From positions 21,537,403 to 21,601,402 of the forward strand of contig OZ020617.1 of the NCBI GenBank assembly GCA_963971575.1: a stretch of 64,000 bases of DNA, in the 5' to 3' direction. Position 1 is the first letter of the stretch, and every line of letters starts with the position of its first letter. The notes under the pieces were generated by a model. That model made no database searches. It saw only the letters and a list, made by a program, of their open reading frames with translations, and was not told the DNA's origin. This DNA is from Liopterus haemorrhoidalis. Taxonomy: Eukaryota; Arthropoda; Insecta; Coleoptera; Dytiscidae. Shown here piece by piece: positions 20,154-32,126 of the stretch. The position numbers were made by a program, and so were the translations under genes.

Positions 20154-23100
20154 ATGGGCCTGATTCAATGGAACTGTAACGGATTCAATGCACATAAAGG
20201 AGAACTTCAAAAACTCGTACAAGATACAAATCCAAAATATCTATGCATCCAAGAAACGAGACTTCTTTCTAACCAAAACGCTACACTCACAGGATACACA
20301 CTATTTAGGAAAGACAGAACAACACATAACAACGCCAGCGGAGGAGTAGCCATATTAGTAGACAACACTATCTACGCAGAAAAAATAAAACTGCAAACTG
20401 ACTTAGAAGCAAGAGCGGTCACAACCTGTATACCCGACAAAACTACAATATGCAACATATACTTACCTCCTAACCAAACCATAGACCAAACAACAATAGA
20501 GTCCCTAATTAAACAACTCCCTCCACCTTACCTAATAGTAGGAGACTTTAATAGCCATAATAGCTTATGGGGCTCTAAAATAAATGATAGTCGAGGGAAA
20601 ATAATAGGAAAAATCATGGAAAAGGATGACAACCTAATACTAATGAACGACGGTACAGAAACACATATTTGCACAGGAACGGGTAGCCTCTCATGCATCG
20701 ACTTGACCTTCGCTGACACCAAATTAGCTCCTTCTCTCTCCTGGGACGTCATCTCTCACACCTATGGCAGTGGCCATTTCCCTATTAAAGTATCATTGCC
20801 TTCAAATACAACCGAACCCCCCCTACCAAATCCTAAATGGAACATTAAACTTGCAAATTGGGAACTATTCACTGAGATTATAGAAGGGAATTTAAATATT
20901 CCAAACACCGATAACATCAACGAGCATACAGAATACTTAACACTACTCATAAGACAAGCAGCAACAGAAGCAATCGGCACCATAAACCTAAACAATAACA
21001 GAAAAACAGTACCCTGGTGGAACTCAGACTGCCAAAAAGCAGACAAAAAATACAAAAAAGAATTGAATAAATACAGAAAACGGAAAACACTTGGAAACCT
21101 GATCAACATGAAAAAAATGAGAGCTGTAGCAAGAAGAACAATATTGGAAAGTAAGAGGAATTCCTGGATAAATTATGTATCGACATTGACAACAAGTACA
21201 CCAGTTGCTGAAGTATGGGGAAAAATCAGGAAAATAAAAGGAAAGAAAATAGTCCATCAAACTTCCATGCTACAAAAAAACAAACAAATAATAACGAATC
21301 CTCAAAATATAGCAAACACTTTAGCAGAACAATTTAGACACAATTCCAGTGATGATCATTACACAAACACATTTAAAACACATAAAAAATTACAGAAAGT
21401 AGAAAAATCACAATAGAAAGTAACAACAATCCCATAAATGAACCCATTAACTACAGAGAATTATACACGGTAATTAAATCTTTAAAAAAAAAAAAGCAGT
21501 CCAGGACCAGATGGCATCACATATGAAATAATTCAACACCTACCTAAAAAGGCACTAGAATACCTGCTCCATATATACAACCACATCTGGACAAATAACA
21601 AATACCCAAAAAATGGCAAGAAGTCACTATTATCCCAATTTTAAAACCAGGAAAGTCAAAATCAAACTCCGAGAACTACCGCCCAATATCACTTTCTAAC
21701 TGTTTAAGTAAAATTCTCCAAAAGATAATTAATAATAGACTTATCTGGTACCTGGAGATAAACAATATACTAAATAACGCCCAAAGCGGCTTCAGGAAAG
21801 GTAGATCTACTATGGACCAAATAATGGTATTGGAAACGGAAATACAGCACGCTTTCCTAAACAAAGAACACCTCATAGCGATCTTTTTCGATATTACAAA
21901 AGCATATGACACCACCTGGAGGCACTACATACTGAAAACCATGAAGGAATATGGCCTTGATGGCAACATAACTCACTACACGTACAACTTCCTACAAAGA
22001 AGAACATTTAAAGTTAAAACTAATGGTTGCTTATCAGAAGAAAACATCCAAGAAAATGGACTCCCGCAAGGAGAAATTTACAGTGTCACTTTGTTCCTCT
22101 TAGCCATAAATAATATAACAAAATACATATCAAATCAAATAAAAGTATCACTTTTCGCAGATGATCTTATAATCTACTTCAAAAACCAGAACCTTAAAAA
22201 AATAAAGAAAATATTACAAAATGCAATTAAAAACCTTCAGAAATGGACAGAGGACACCGGCTTCCAGTTTTCATCAACAAAAACGAAAGCAATACACTTC
22301 ACACGAAAACAAATACCAACTCTCAACCACAACATTAACATCAACAACAATAAAATCGATTTCGTCGATACAGTAAAATTCCTCGGAGTAACCTTTGATA
22401 AAAAAACTCACCTGGCGGCCACATATTGAAGAGTTAAAAAAAGATTGTGTACAACGCTTAAATATATTGAAAATATTGGGAAATAACAAATGGGGAGCAG
22501 AAAAAGACATCCTCATAAGTATGTACAAAACACTTATCCGCTCCAAACTAGACTATGGGTGTATAGCCTATTCAACAGCCAAAGAACAGCAGCTAAAGAA
22601 ACTGGACACCATACAGAACACGGCACCCAGAATATCAACAGGAGCCTGGAGAACTAGCCCAATCAAAAGCCTGCTCTGTGAAAGTGGAACCCCTCCACTA
22701 TGCCACCGTCGAACCCAAATAACCTTAAATTACTTAACTAATCTAGCCCGAAACTACACCACACCAACATTTCATGCCTTCTTTCAAATCAAAAACAATC
22801 AAATAAAGCCTCGCAATATAACACCTCTACAGAAAAAAATATCTGACGACCTACAAACCCTAAACCTCAACTATAAAAACATCACCCAAAACTACCAATA
22901 CGAAATCCCACCTTGGCAAATTATACTCCCCGAAGTTAATCTTGAGCTCACAAAGTTCCAAAAGAGAGAAACCAACCCTCAAATCTTCCAACAAAAATTC
23001 CTAGAAATCTGTAGTAAGTATGGAGATGCGACAAAAGTATTTACAGACGGTTCCAAAACATCAAACAGTACTGGCGCCGCAATTATAATAAACAACAACA

Positions 23101-23840
23101 CATACAAATACCACCTACCAGATATAACTAGCATCTACACTGCAGAAGCATACAGCATTTGGAAGTCATCGGAGAAGTTAAAGGAACAGGCTGAACAAAA
23201 CAGGCGATATATCATTTGCACCGATTCCCTCACCGTGGCCCAAAATCTAGCAAAGAACCACAGTAACAACTACTTCATACAGAAGACACAAGAAAACTTA
23301 GACAATTTGATAAGAAATGAAAACCAAATAATAATTCTTTGGATCCCATCCCACAAAGGAATTACCGGTAACGAGCAAGCAGATGTCGCAGCCAAAGCAT
23401 CACTTGATCTCGAAATAACAAATATTACCACTACAGCAGAAGACTTCAAAACAGAGATCAAAAAGAAAATAATCAAACAGTGGAACCAAGAATGGAGAAA
23501 CACCCCCCCAAACACAAACAAACTTAGGAAAATAAAAGAAGACATTTCAAAATGGCCAACAATCGGAAGTAGAAGAGATCAAGTAGTAATCACCAGGACG
23601 CGAATTGGACACTCACTATATACACACAAACACATATTTCTACATGAAAACCCACCTATCTGTGACACCTGTAATACGCAAATCACAATTGAACACATCA
23701 TCACACAATGCACGAAATACACTCAACAAAGACTAAAACACAACATTCCACAGACAATTAACGAGGCACTATCAAAAGATACAACCATTATAAACACCCT
23801 AAACTATCTTAAGGACATAAAACTGTACAATGAAATATAA
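20154..23840 (+). pseudogene. LINE ORF2: APE endonuclease, reverse transcriptase, RNase H
   Basis: This is the enzyme of target-primed reverse transcription. The endonuclease frame (20154-21416) keeps QWNCNGF, IQETRLL (E34), VGDFNSHNSLWG (D131, N133), SCIDLTFAD (D183) and GSGHFPI (H208). The frame shifts near 21395, in the A-run 21484-21495 and near 21610. RT motifs follow: SPGPDGITYE, NSENYRPISLSN, AQSGFRKGRSTMDQ, FFDITKAYD (21888) and SLFADDLIIY (22150). The usual LPQGS is LPQGE here. After another shift at about 22400 the last frame runs to 23840. It has a complete RNase H set (FTDGSK, AEAYS, CTDSL, IPSHKGITGNEQADVAAK) and a terminal CDTCNTQITIEHIITQC zinc-like motif. Four frameshifts; otherwise well preserved. 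Confidence 0.93.
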
Positions 23841-23943
23841 ATAACCTCATGTAATATATATGTATATATTTGTAAATCTTATCCAGTGCTAATAACCATG
23901 TTGTTGAAGCACTTAAATAAATAATAAAAAAAAAAAAAAAAAA

Positions 23944-24404
23944 ATTAATTAAACCAAATAAGCTGTTTTGCACAATTGCTCCAATGGTATCTGCAATCCT
24001 CTCCATTGATCCCAATGACGATTTTATCTTACAGTCAATATTCTTGAAGGAATTCGATATATTACCGGAATTATTATTAATATTTTGTAATACTTTTGGC
24101 ATTTCTATTCAAAATAATCCCCTGTTAGAAATCTATTCTATCACAATATGTCAAAAATTCAAAATGGCGTCACTTATTTTCGATAAGGCCGAATAAAATG
24201 CAACATCACAAAGAATAGTCTACGGACACAGTTCAGTGTGCATAGGTGACATGATACTGTACATGTGACTGTCGAGAAGTTACAGAATAGAACCCCTGTA
24301 TACATTTTTGTTGAAGTGCTTAAGTTCATTCAGCGTTTCTGTTGATGCGTTGGCATGATTTGCTTCATACCTAAGGCAAAGACTTGAATACGTAGGATAT
24401 GCCT
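23944..24404. other. no gene recognised
   Basis: A 70-codon plus frame at 23984-24196 (ILSIDPNDDFILQSIFLKEF...) has no known motif. It could be an exon-like relic but nothing supports it further. Confidence 0.3.
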
Positions 24405-24660
24405 ATAACGGTTGTCGCCCAAGGTCCTGTTTGACCCTGTCAGGCGTTCCACAAGAATCTTATCTTGGACCTTTGTTATTTTAATCGGCCGTTAATGATA
24501 TTCCACAACGTATCTTGAAAAGTTCTATCCTATTGTTTCCAGACAACATTAAGCTATTTAAGATCATTAGTAGTATTACAGATTGTGTTGCTGATAACAA
24601 TTCACATTTGCTAAGATTACGGAGAGAACTTTGGAATTTATTTATAATTTAAGAATGGAA
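24405..24660 (+). pseudogene. Jockey/CR1-like RT fragment
   Basis: The plus strand reads LTLSGVPQESYLGPLLF, a stop, then SAVNDIPQRILKSSILLFPD and NIKLFKIISSITDC. These correspond to the GVPQGS.LGPLLF...ND and FADD..LF motifs of Jockey/CR1 RT, with the FADD aspartate pair changed to FPDN. About 80 codons remain. Confidence 0.75.
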
Positions 24661-24989
24661 GTTGGAAGATCGGAAGTTGCTGGTAACCGTTTCGTGGAAT
24701 ATACATGGTGTATTTGATTATCTCGTCTTGTTTGCTGGTGAAAATAAACATGAGAAAGGTACTTTAACCACTTCTTTAAAGATTTTTTTTTAACAACGAA
24801 CAAAAGATCTAATAGTAATTAAATATTTCAATATATTTTCAAAAATGGAATGTACGCCCTTGTACGATGTTGGCAGAAGTTTACTGATAAAGGTGGGAAC
24901 TATTTTCATTAATAAAAATGTTTTCTAAAAACTGAATTTCTCCTTCTAATATTCGACATTTTATATGCACCAACCACTATATCAATATA

Positions 24990-25365
24990 CCGTAGGTAGC
25001 GTGCGTTTATGAATAATTGATAGGTGTTTGAATTTAGTGCGTTACCGTGTTAGTAATTTTCATATCATAAAGTTTGGAGCCTAGCTGTATTTAACGTATT
25101 TATTCCGAAACGTAGGTACGGATAATATTTGACACTATTATCAAAAACAGTATTTTTATTGCTTAAAAGGTTTTTGTACATTATTTCATTGCTAAGCAAA
25201 AAAATAGCCACATAAACAATAGCAAATGAACGTTATTAATAAATCACTTTGTTAATGACTTATTATTTTACCTCTTCCATGTGCGCCACTGGTAAGTATC
25301 AACCTATAAAATTAATCTAATGAGCGGGATGTTCAAACGACTATCAATAATTGATAAACGCTCTG
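24990..25365. mobile_element. TA-flanked MITE, inverted GCGTTTAT ends
   Basis: The left end has GCGTTTATGAATAATTGATA and GGTGTTTGAA (25001-25035). It is inverted at the right end as TTCAAACGACTATCAATAAT and TGATAAACGCTCTG (25332-25365). TA lies outside both ends. The outermost bases differ (CCGTAGGTAGC versus CAGAGC), so exact limits are approximate. Non-coding. Confidence 0.55.
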
Positions 25366-26191
25366 TATAATATGATAAAAAAAAGCGTCTAGTAGGGCGT
25401 GAATTTTATATTTTTAAATGTTGTGTTGGCAATATCTGTGCTGTACATAATTTTTGATGACTATAGGGCATTTCTTTGCTTAAAGCCGAACTAAATGGGA
25501 ATTTCGTTATTTTAGGTTGTCACGAGAAAGGACCTTGCTTGGGTTATTTCATGTTTGAGGTTGGTATGTGAAAATTTACAATTCTAAAGTGAAACGATGG
25601 AAACGAATGACATTTTTTATAGATTATAATACATATTTTGAAGACAAAAATATAAATAAATGAGAAATTTTTATTAAGAATGATAAAAAATCAAAATGTA
25701 ATGAAAAGGACATTTTATAATGACAGTCAATTTCATCTAGAATTTCCCATGTGAGTATAATTCACAAAGCTTAAAAAAATGACCAAAAGTTCGTTTTAAC
25801 AATGAAAGAAATTTATACTTTAATATTAAAAACCCTAGGTTTTGATTTCATATTAATAATATTTACTTTCATTCTAATGAAATTGCAGGTAAAATCAAAA
25901 CATGTCGTGTTTTTGTACTTTTAAAATATGCTTTTGATTTTACTTTTGATTTGAGTTTTTATTTTAAATACAAAAACTATTATCTTAAAATAACTGACAT
26001 TAACACAAAAGTACTTACTTTCATATAAACAGCATTTACACTAGAAGCTTACATATGTTAAAAATAAAGTACCTACTTTTGACTTGAAAGAAGAACTATC
26101 AAAATAAAATCACTGCTTTTCTTTTAAAAAGCCATACTTTTATTTGTATTTAATTGGTAATTTTAATTCAAAAGTAAAAATTTAATTTTAA

Positions 26192-26351
26192 CACGTTGAG
26201 TACCAAGGCAAGATTCAGGATTCTTGTCTCAGAAGTTAATTTGATATAGCCATATTATATTATTTAGTCAATGTACTACAAGTAATCTCGTAGTCGGCGT
26301 CCTGGGCAAGAACTCTAACTACGAGAAAACTCGTAATTGGCAGTCAACGTG
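26192..26351. mobile_element. piggyBac-like MITE, TTAA-flanked
   Basis: CACGTTGAGTACC (26192) is inverted as GGCAGTCAACGTG (ends 26351), flanked on both sides by TTAA (26188-26191, 26352-26355). TTAA duplication plus CACGTTGA-type ends fit piggyBac-like non-autonomous elements. Inner words TAATCTCGTAGTC and ACTCGTAATTGGC form a second partial inversion. 160 bp, non-coding. Confidence 0.8.
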
Positions 26352-26540
26352 TTAATGTCGCATGTTTTAAGATATATTAAATCAATTGTAAGAGTTTCAA
26401 ATTAAAATCACTTGCTTTTATTTATTTTATTTTTTTGCAAAGTTGGGGAACTGCGTATGTTAAGCGATCCTGTTTAAACCTGCTCGTTTTGTTTTTACCG
26501 TTAAATGAAGTGCATTTAAAGTGCGTGCATATTTTATGTA

Positions 26541-26743
26541 CAGAGTGATTATTTAATGGCGAGACGACGTCACAGAATTTTACGTGCCTCCTAGCAGAAA
26601 TACTGGTGAATACTATGACATAATAACCTAAAATTTGATTATGAAGAAAAAAATGCACGCATAATCGCCTGCTACGATGTGTATGAAACGGCAAATTATT
26701 AAAACTTCCAGTGACGTCGTCTCGCCATTAAATAATCACTCTG
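26541..26743. mobile_element. mariner-type MITE with 33-bp perfect inverted ends
   Basis: CAGAGTGATTATTTAATGGC and GAGACGACGTCAC (26541-26573) are perfectly inverted at 26711-26743, with TA outside each end. Total length 203 bp. The near-perfect ends indicate recent activity compared with its surroundings. Confidence 0.85.
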
Positions 26744-27151
26744 TATATATTTAAACAATGGACCCAGTTGAGAATAAAAATGATTATGAAGTGGCTTAAA
26801 ATATAGAAATTATTACATTGGTAGACCTAACTAATAATACAACAGTAAATGTGGAGTATCCCAAAGAACAGGAGTTACAGTTTTCTAGAAGAACACGGCA
26901 TCCACGAAGCTTATTATTTAGAAGATAAGTACTTTATGTAAATAAGAATACATTTTATCTAGTATTATTATCTATTTAGTGATTAGTAAATAATATGTAG
27001 GCTCTTTTCAGGAAAGCATATTACCACACGTTAATTATGTATATAGCCCCCCATTACACATTTACAATATGAAATATAAAAGTGTAATAAGATATAAGTT
27101 TATTTAGTTGAATAATTATCAATTAATTGAATATGTAATTTAATTTTGTAT

Positions 27152-27398
27152 TTGAGATGCTGACATGGAAAAGTAAAAAAATCGATTTTTTTGTTTTTCT
27201 TCGAATATATATTAAATGCACTTGCCAATGGCGTGGAAAGAGAAGTAAGACAATGAGTAGCATAGATTAATAATTAATTTGACTTACTTCACTTTCCATG
27301 CTATATTGAGAAGTACTGCGCTTACTATCAGTTCTATGAAAAAACGAAAAATTGTTTTTTTTTTGTCTAAAACCTTTTCCATATCAGTGCCTCATTTG
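27152..27398. mobile_element. small inverted-repeat element
   Basis: GATGCTGACATGGAAAAG (27154) and its partner CTTTTCCATATCAGTGCCTC (ends about 27394) are inverted, with matching inner blocks around AAAAAAATCGATTTTTTTG and CGAAAAATTGTTTTTTT. Boundaries and class are uncertain. Confidence 0.5.
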
Positions 27399-28218
27399 TA
27401 GGCTAGAAAATTATTTTATATTATTGAATAAATTTTGTATACCTACATTTGTAATTTAATAATATTAAATAAAGAAAAAAATGTATATATATATACTATA
27501 TGCATTTTATTCAACATAATATACCCACTTTTAAATTAGGTAATAATGAAGTGCTGTTGAAATGAGTTTGTTTTGATGTAAAAACTATAACTTTTAAATT
27601 GAGATATTTACTCTTTTATTTTAAAATTCTTGTTATTTACTTGTTACTTACTCTTGTTACAAAAACAAATATTTTCAATTCAAAAATACTGCTTTTGATT
27701 TTTCAATATTACATTTCACCTTTGGATTAAAATTATTTACTTTTAAGTCGAAATCCGTTTTGTTATTGATTTAAAAGTGATGTACTTTTATATTAAAAGT
27801 AAAATATCTGTTAAAAGTAGGCCTACTTTTTTTTTAAAATTTATTATTTGGCCTAAATTGCTGAGACTATTGGCCATAGGCCTACTTTTAAATTACCTAA
27901 ATACAAAGGATGTCGACGCATTTTTAAAAGCAAAACTTTTAAATTTACCTGCAATTTCATTGATTTAAAGCAAAAAAATTTTCAGTGAATAGATAAAAAT
28001 TACTAGATTGCAAAATCTAGTTCCGCCTGAAGGTTTGAAATAGTCTGTATGTCAAGTTTGGCAGTTTAAGCGTATTATATAATTTAAGTCCAGAATTAAA
28101 AAATATATGTATCAAAAGTTACTTTTGAAATGGACATATTAATTATAAGCTTTTACTTTAGTTTTTTGTGATTATAATACTTATTTTTCAATTATATCAG
28201 AAATATTTTTTACTATTA

Positions 28219-28400
28219 AAATCTGTTACTTTGGTTTAAGCGGAACTAGATTTTCAATTCTAATTACTTTTACCGATTTATTGAAGTTTTTGATCATTTT
28301 GTTCAGAAAGAACCAACTTCAATATATAAAAAAATAATGACAACTTGACAATAAAAATGAAAATTCCGGCTAGTTCCGCCTAATCGTTTGGAATAGACTG
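28219..28400. mobile_element. GGCGGAACTA-family MITE, short form
   Basis: Closely matches 9081-9262 end to end (ATCTGTTACTTTGGTTTAAG start, TAATCGTTTGGAATAGACTG end, TA after). The internal CCAACTTCAATATATAAAA block is conserved. Confidence 0.8.
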
Positions 28401-28539
28401 TATGTTTTTTTTAACTTCAAACTTGCCTTATAAGATGTCAAATGTCAGTCGCCAATAAAATGATACAAAATAGTAACATTGGCAACATAATATTTTGAAA
28501 AATTTGTTCCATGGCTTTCTTGATTACGATTACTTAGAT

Positions 28540-28725
28540 AAAGGCTATGCCAAACATTTAGGCGGAACTAACTGGAATTTTCATTTTTGTTAGTTGTCAT
28601 GGTCTCACTTTTTATGGTTTGAAATGGGCATTTCTTAAACAAAATGATCAAAAGCCTCATTTAATCGGTAAAAGTTACTAGAATTGAAAATTTAGTTTCT
28701 CCAAAACCAAAGAAACAAGCTATAT
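28540..28725. mobile_element. GGCGGAACTA-family MITE, inverted copy
   Basis: Same family in opposite orientation: begins GCCAAACATTTAGGCGGAAC (about 28548) and ends AAACCAAAGAAACAAG (about 28718). It lies head-on against the next copy at 28726. Confidence 0.7.
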
Positions 28726-28920
28726 AGTCTGTTTCTTTGAAGCGGAACTTGACTTTGAAAACTAGTAACTTGTAACGTTTAAATAATTCTTGATAATTTG
28801 ATACTTTTGTTTAGCAAAAGCTACTTTCACTTCAATCGTTAAAAACTGAACTCGTGATAACTTAGATAAATAAATTTCTGTTACATTCCATTTAGTTCCG
28901 TTTAAAAGTTTGAAACAGCC
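28726..28920. mobile_element. GCGGAACTT variant MITE
   Basis: Starts TAGTCTGTTTCTTTGAAGCG and ends TTAGTTCCGTTTAAAAGTTT...AGCCTATA. The interior (AAAGCTACTTTCACTTCAATC, AAAACTGAACTCGTGATAAC) matches the variant at 62632 and the fragment at 32480, and differs from the 9081 form. Confidence 0.7.
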
Positions 28921-29344
28921 TATATTTATTATTGCTGTAATTAAATATTAATTGTATAATTGTATGTGTAACTTAATTAAATATTATTTTGTAATAATGT
29001 AGCTCCTCATACGAATACGAATGTAAATAACTGACTAAATTTGAAAATCTATTATAAAACCAGAATTTTGAACGAATGGGTAAAAAATCCTGTTATTAAA
29101 TTCCAGAAAACCACGATTTAATAAATACTAAATCTCATTTTCATTTATTTTCATATGGACACAAATGAAATTAAAAAGCGAAGCACAAAAGCTTGAAAAA
29201 CCTATTGTAACTAAAATAAATTTAAATACACATGTTTAATCTTGAATAACAAACGCTGTTACAAAAATATGTTTAATATGAATTTATCTGGAGAGAGAAT
29301 GTATATTTTTTAAAGAAAAAAGTATTGAAAAACCAACATGTGGT

Positions 29345-29702
29345 TTAATCTATGCATTTGGTGTACGAGGTATTGAAGTTCTCTTCATTAATTTCAGGAA
29401 ACGTGGTTATTTCAAGCGGAATACTCTTCGCATTCTGTTCGCCTGATACTGGAATTGCATATATGGACAGGTATGTGATTTTATTTCCGAAGAACACGTA
29501 TTTTACTCGTGCATATGGGTTTTCAATCGTTCGTTTTTGTGCAAGCACGTACACGTCGTTTAGAAGATTTATTGGTGGTAGTTATGGATTATTTAAAATT
29601 TCCGATGAATATCTCCCGTTTACCCTTCCATCTAGATATTGTGTTTTTAGCGTGATTTTAAGGTTTGGTTCAGGATGTTATAATTTTTTTCCTCGGGTAA
29701 TG
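29345..29702 (-). pseudogene. unidentified exon-like frame (secreted/structural protein relic?)
   Basis: The minus frame reads EEKNYNILNQTLKITLKTQY, LDGRVNGRYSSEILNNP, one stop, then LPPINLLNDVYVLAQKRTIE, NPYARVKYVFFGNKITYLSI, YAIPVSGEQNAKSIPLEITT and FPEINEENFNTSYTKCID to a stop at 29345. One internal stop in about 118 codons and balanced amino-acid use look more like real protein than most frames here. The segment GNKITYLSIYAIPVSG faintly recalls insect MBF2-type proteins, but that is a weak impression. I cannot name it. The plus strand of the same stretch is also open (117 codons), so strand is uncertain. Confidence 0.3.
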
Positions 29703-29719
29703 TAATTGGATACAAATGA

Positions 29720-31080
29720 AGCTTGATGTACAGATTGTAATAAGTTTGCAAAGTGGTGGTTATTTTTATTCTCTTGTACAGTAGTTAATCTCGATGTCTT
29801 TATTAAAGTGTACAAAGAAAAATTCCATCAACGATGTTTACGATTCACTCTTAATATTAAGATTAAGTGGCAGGAGTACATACCTAACAAAGATCATAAA
29901 AAACTGGTATTTTGAGCATCTCTGCTCTGCTCCAGGAACACTTTAGGGCAACGATTCTTAAACTGAGGGTAAATATCTGGGGGTCCATGAGTCAGCGACC
30001 AACTCGAAGTACAGAAAGAAAAAAATAAATTCTAATGATATTTTAATAATTAAATTTAAGTTACATTATCGAATTGGAATATACATTGGTCTTCCATATT
30101 TGAAAATTACATTAACGCTGCGTACAACCTCCAGAGGTTACCAGTTTCTTATACAAAACTAACAATCTTAAATAAAATTAGTGACAATCTGTGCATCAAA
30201 TTTTTCACAACATTTTTGACGTACAGTAAAATCTATCTAATAGAATATTTTATTAAAAAATTATTGTAAAAATGTTATTGCTCAGTAATTTAATAATGGG
30301 TATCACACAACAATGTTCTGTATTTTTTTAAATATATTTGTAGGTTTCAAATAATTTTTATATTTATATAGTTTTGTGTAGAAATGTTCAAATAACACGT
30401 CAACATTTTTTTCGACATGATTGTTATTAATTTAAAACCTTCATCGAAAAATATTTTACTTGATGATAGTGAAATGCCACTTGGTACAAGTGATCTTTAC
30501 ATAAAATAAATCATTTTTATCTGAAGCACCTATATTGAATACCGCGACAGATTCAAAATGGCGGCAAAAGTAGATTACCAAGTACAATAACTATAAGTAA
30601 TTTGCACAATAGAACAAAATATCTCCAAACATATTTGTAGAATGAAGCTTTAGCTACAATTTACCGCATGGTACACAAATATGTGTCGAATGGTTTACAA
30701 GATGGCGTCTATAACGCAATTTGTTTATTTACAATTACATGACAGTTCTTTTTACAATTAAAAATATCCCATTAGATACATAAAAATTGGCTGATAATTT
30801 GATGTATGTAAAAAGTCTTGTATAAGAAATTATAAGTTTCCTTTGAATAAGTCTACGTCGCGCTGCTTATATCCTAGCGTCAAGGAAAGTGCAAATGTAG
30901 GCTTGTAAAGGGGTAGCGGTGCGTAGGCAGTAGTGATAAACTGGTAGGGATCGGAGCTAGAATGATTTTAGCGTCACAATAACAGTGATCAGAGTACTAT
31001 GAAATTATTGAATGTAATTATTTAAGACGTAACGAAATCGCTATAACTATATTATCACTAAAAATTTATTGTTTAAGTAG
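29720..31080. other. no gene recognised
   Basis: AT-rich sequence without long frames, paired repeats or recognisable protein similarity. Confidence 0.5.
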
Positions 31081-31085
31081 GTAGT

Positions 31086-32126
31086 TGTCGCGCCCGTAGG
31101 CCGCGTTTAATAATAAATTAAATTTATCTTAATTTAATTTAAAACATAAAAACTTTTTATGTTTCTTAAATGTTGAGTGCCGCAACTTGCGAGTTCCAAC
31201 ATTATACAACTCATTAATGACTTGTTAACTGACCTGCTCAGAACACAGAACGTTGTTAAAAATATTTAAAGTTTCTTATTTTAAATTACGCATATCTAAC
31301 GCGGTTTTAGTGAATCTACACCTGCTGTTATTCATTAAAATATTGTGTGTGACAAAGTCAACCAGGAATCTATTCCGAAGAACCCAAGAACCTGTTTTTT
31401 TGGGACTAACCAGTGCCACATACGTAAAATTGGAATAAATATTCTACATATTTATTAAGAATACATCTAATGTAAGTCTGTTCCAATTTTACATACAGTT
31501 TAATTCATTGTTTAATTAATATATTTTTTGTTGTAATTTAAATTCTATTTTGTTATCGCCTCTGTGCGATTTTGTATTTTCTTTGTTCACACACGCTGAT
31601 CTCCTGATCACGTGTGCTGATTTAATTTAAATTTAACATTTAAGATCATTTTTGTAATTGTTAATTTGTTGTTATATATCAGTGTATTATTTTATCTTGT
31701 ATTTTGTGGCACTGTATTTCATTTATGTGATACGTCCACCGTGTTGAGCATCGTTCTCCGCATTTTTGTCGCTTGGCACGGGTTTTCAGAGACGTCGTGG
31801 GATTTCTAGGTTTGGTTCCTCCATAGCCATTACTTGTGGGACTAGGATTTTACCCGTCTACACCCCAGCTAAGGGCCTCCATTACCCTTGTGTTAGTGTC
31901 CTAGAGCAGCCCCTAGGAGCAGAAGAGTTTTTTATCCCCTCTCCTTTCCTCTAGGTCGTCCGTGTCTTCCTCTGCGGCTGAACTCGGTACGTTTGTGTCA
32001 CATAACTCCGTATATCTTTCTATATTCCAGCCTTCTGCTGGTGGTCCTTCGAGGTATCCGCCCCGAAGACCATTTGTGTGACTGTCTGGCCACCCTACCT
32101 TACTTAGGCGGGGAGCGGGCACCACA
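31086..32126. mobile_element. solo LTR, 1041 bp, with exact 5-bp TSD
   Basis: Begins TGTCGCGCCCG (31086) and ends CGGGCACCACA (32126), giving TG...CA with a short imperfect inversion. GTAGT flanks both sides (31081-31085, 32127-32131). No gag/pol follows, so it is a solo LTR left by recombination. The second half (31740-32120) is GC-richer. Frames inside it (31253-31438, 31766-31954) look non-coding. Family (gypsy/BEL/copia) cannot be told from ends alone. Confidence 0.8.

Larger units (their letters stand above)
18500..23943 (+). mobile_element. near full-length I-group LINE with poly(A) tail
   Basis: The order is 5' UTR (from about 18500), ORF1 (18700-20122), a 31-bp spacer, ORF2 (20154-23840), a short 3' UTR with AATAAATAATAAA (23917-23929) and a terminal A-run to about 23943. 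Having both APE endonuclease and RNase H in ORF2 places it in the I/LOA/Nimb group. The plus strand is markedly A-rich and T-poor, so the boundary with neighbouring sequence is visible in base composition. The 5' limit is approximate and no target duplication was identified. A handful of frameshifts, mostly in homopolymers, suggests a young but inactive copy. Confidence 0.9.
25877..27961. mobile_element. inserted element with inverted ends and dense TACTTTTA motifs
   Basis: AATGAAATTGCAGGTAAA (about 25876) is exactly inverted as TTTACCTGCAATTTCATT (ending about 27961). For several hundred bases inside each end the words TACTTTT, ACTTTTAAA and their complements recur, as in subterminal transposase-binding arrays. 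It hosts three younger insertions (26192, 26541, 27152). An ATG at 26758 opens MDPVENKNDYEVA then stop, continuing after it as a 40-codon frame without a known domain. Confidence 0.6.
25478..28052. mobile_element. long-form GGCGGAACTA MITE, interrupted
   Basis: The left part (25478-about 25800) and the right part (about 27985-28052, ending CTAGTTCCGCCTGAAGG...AGTCTGTA) align block by block with the uninterrupted long copy at 34410-34793. Shared blocks include TTATTTTAGGTTGTCACGA, TTGCTTGGGTTATTTCATG, ATTTCATCTAGAATTT and AAATTACTAGATT. The 2.1-kb difference is a separate insertion (25877-27961 plus short flanks). No coding content. Confidence 0.75.

Noticed and set aside
29352..29705. Plus-strand 117-codon frame
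   Set aside because: The minus strand of the same stretch has the more balanced, less hydrophobic reading; neither is proven, so only the minus reading is listed, with low confidence.
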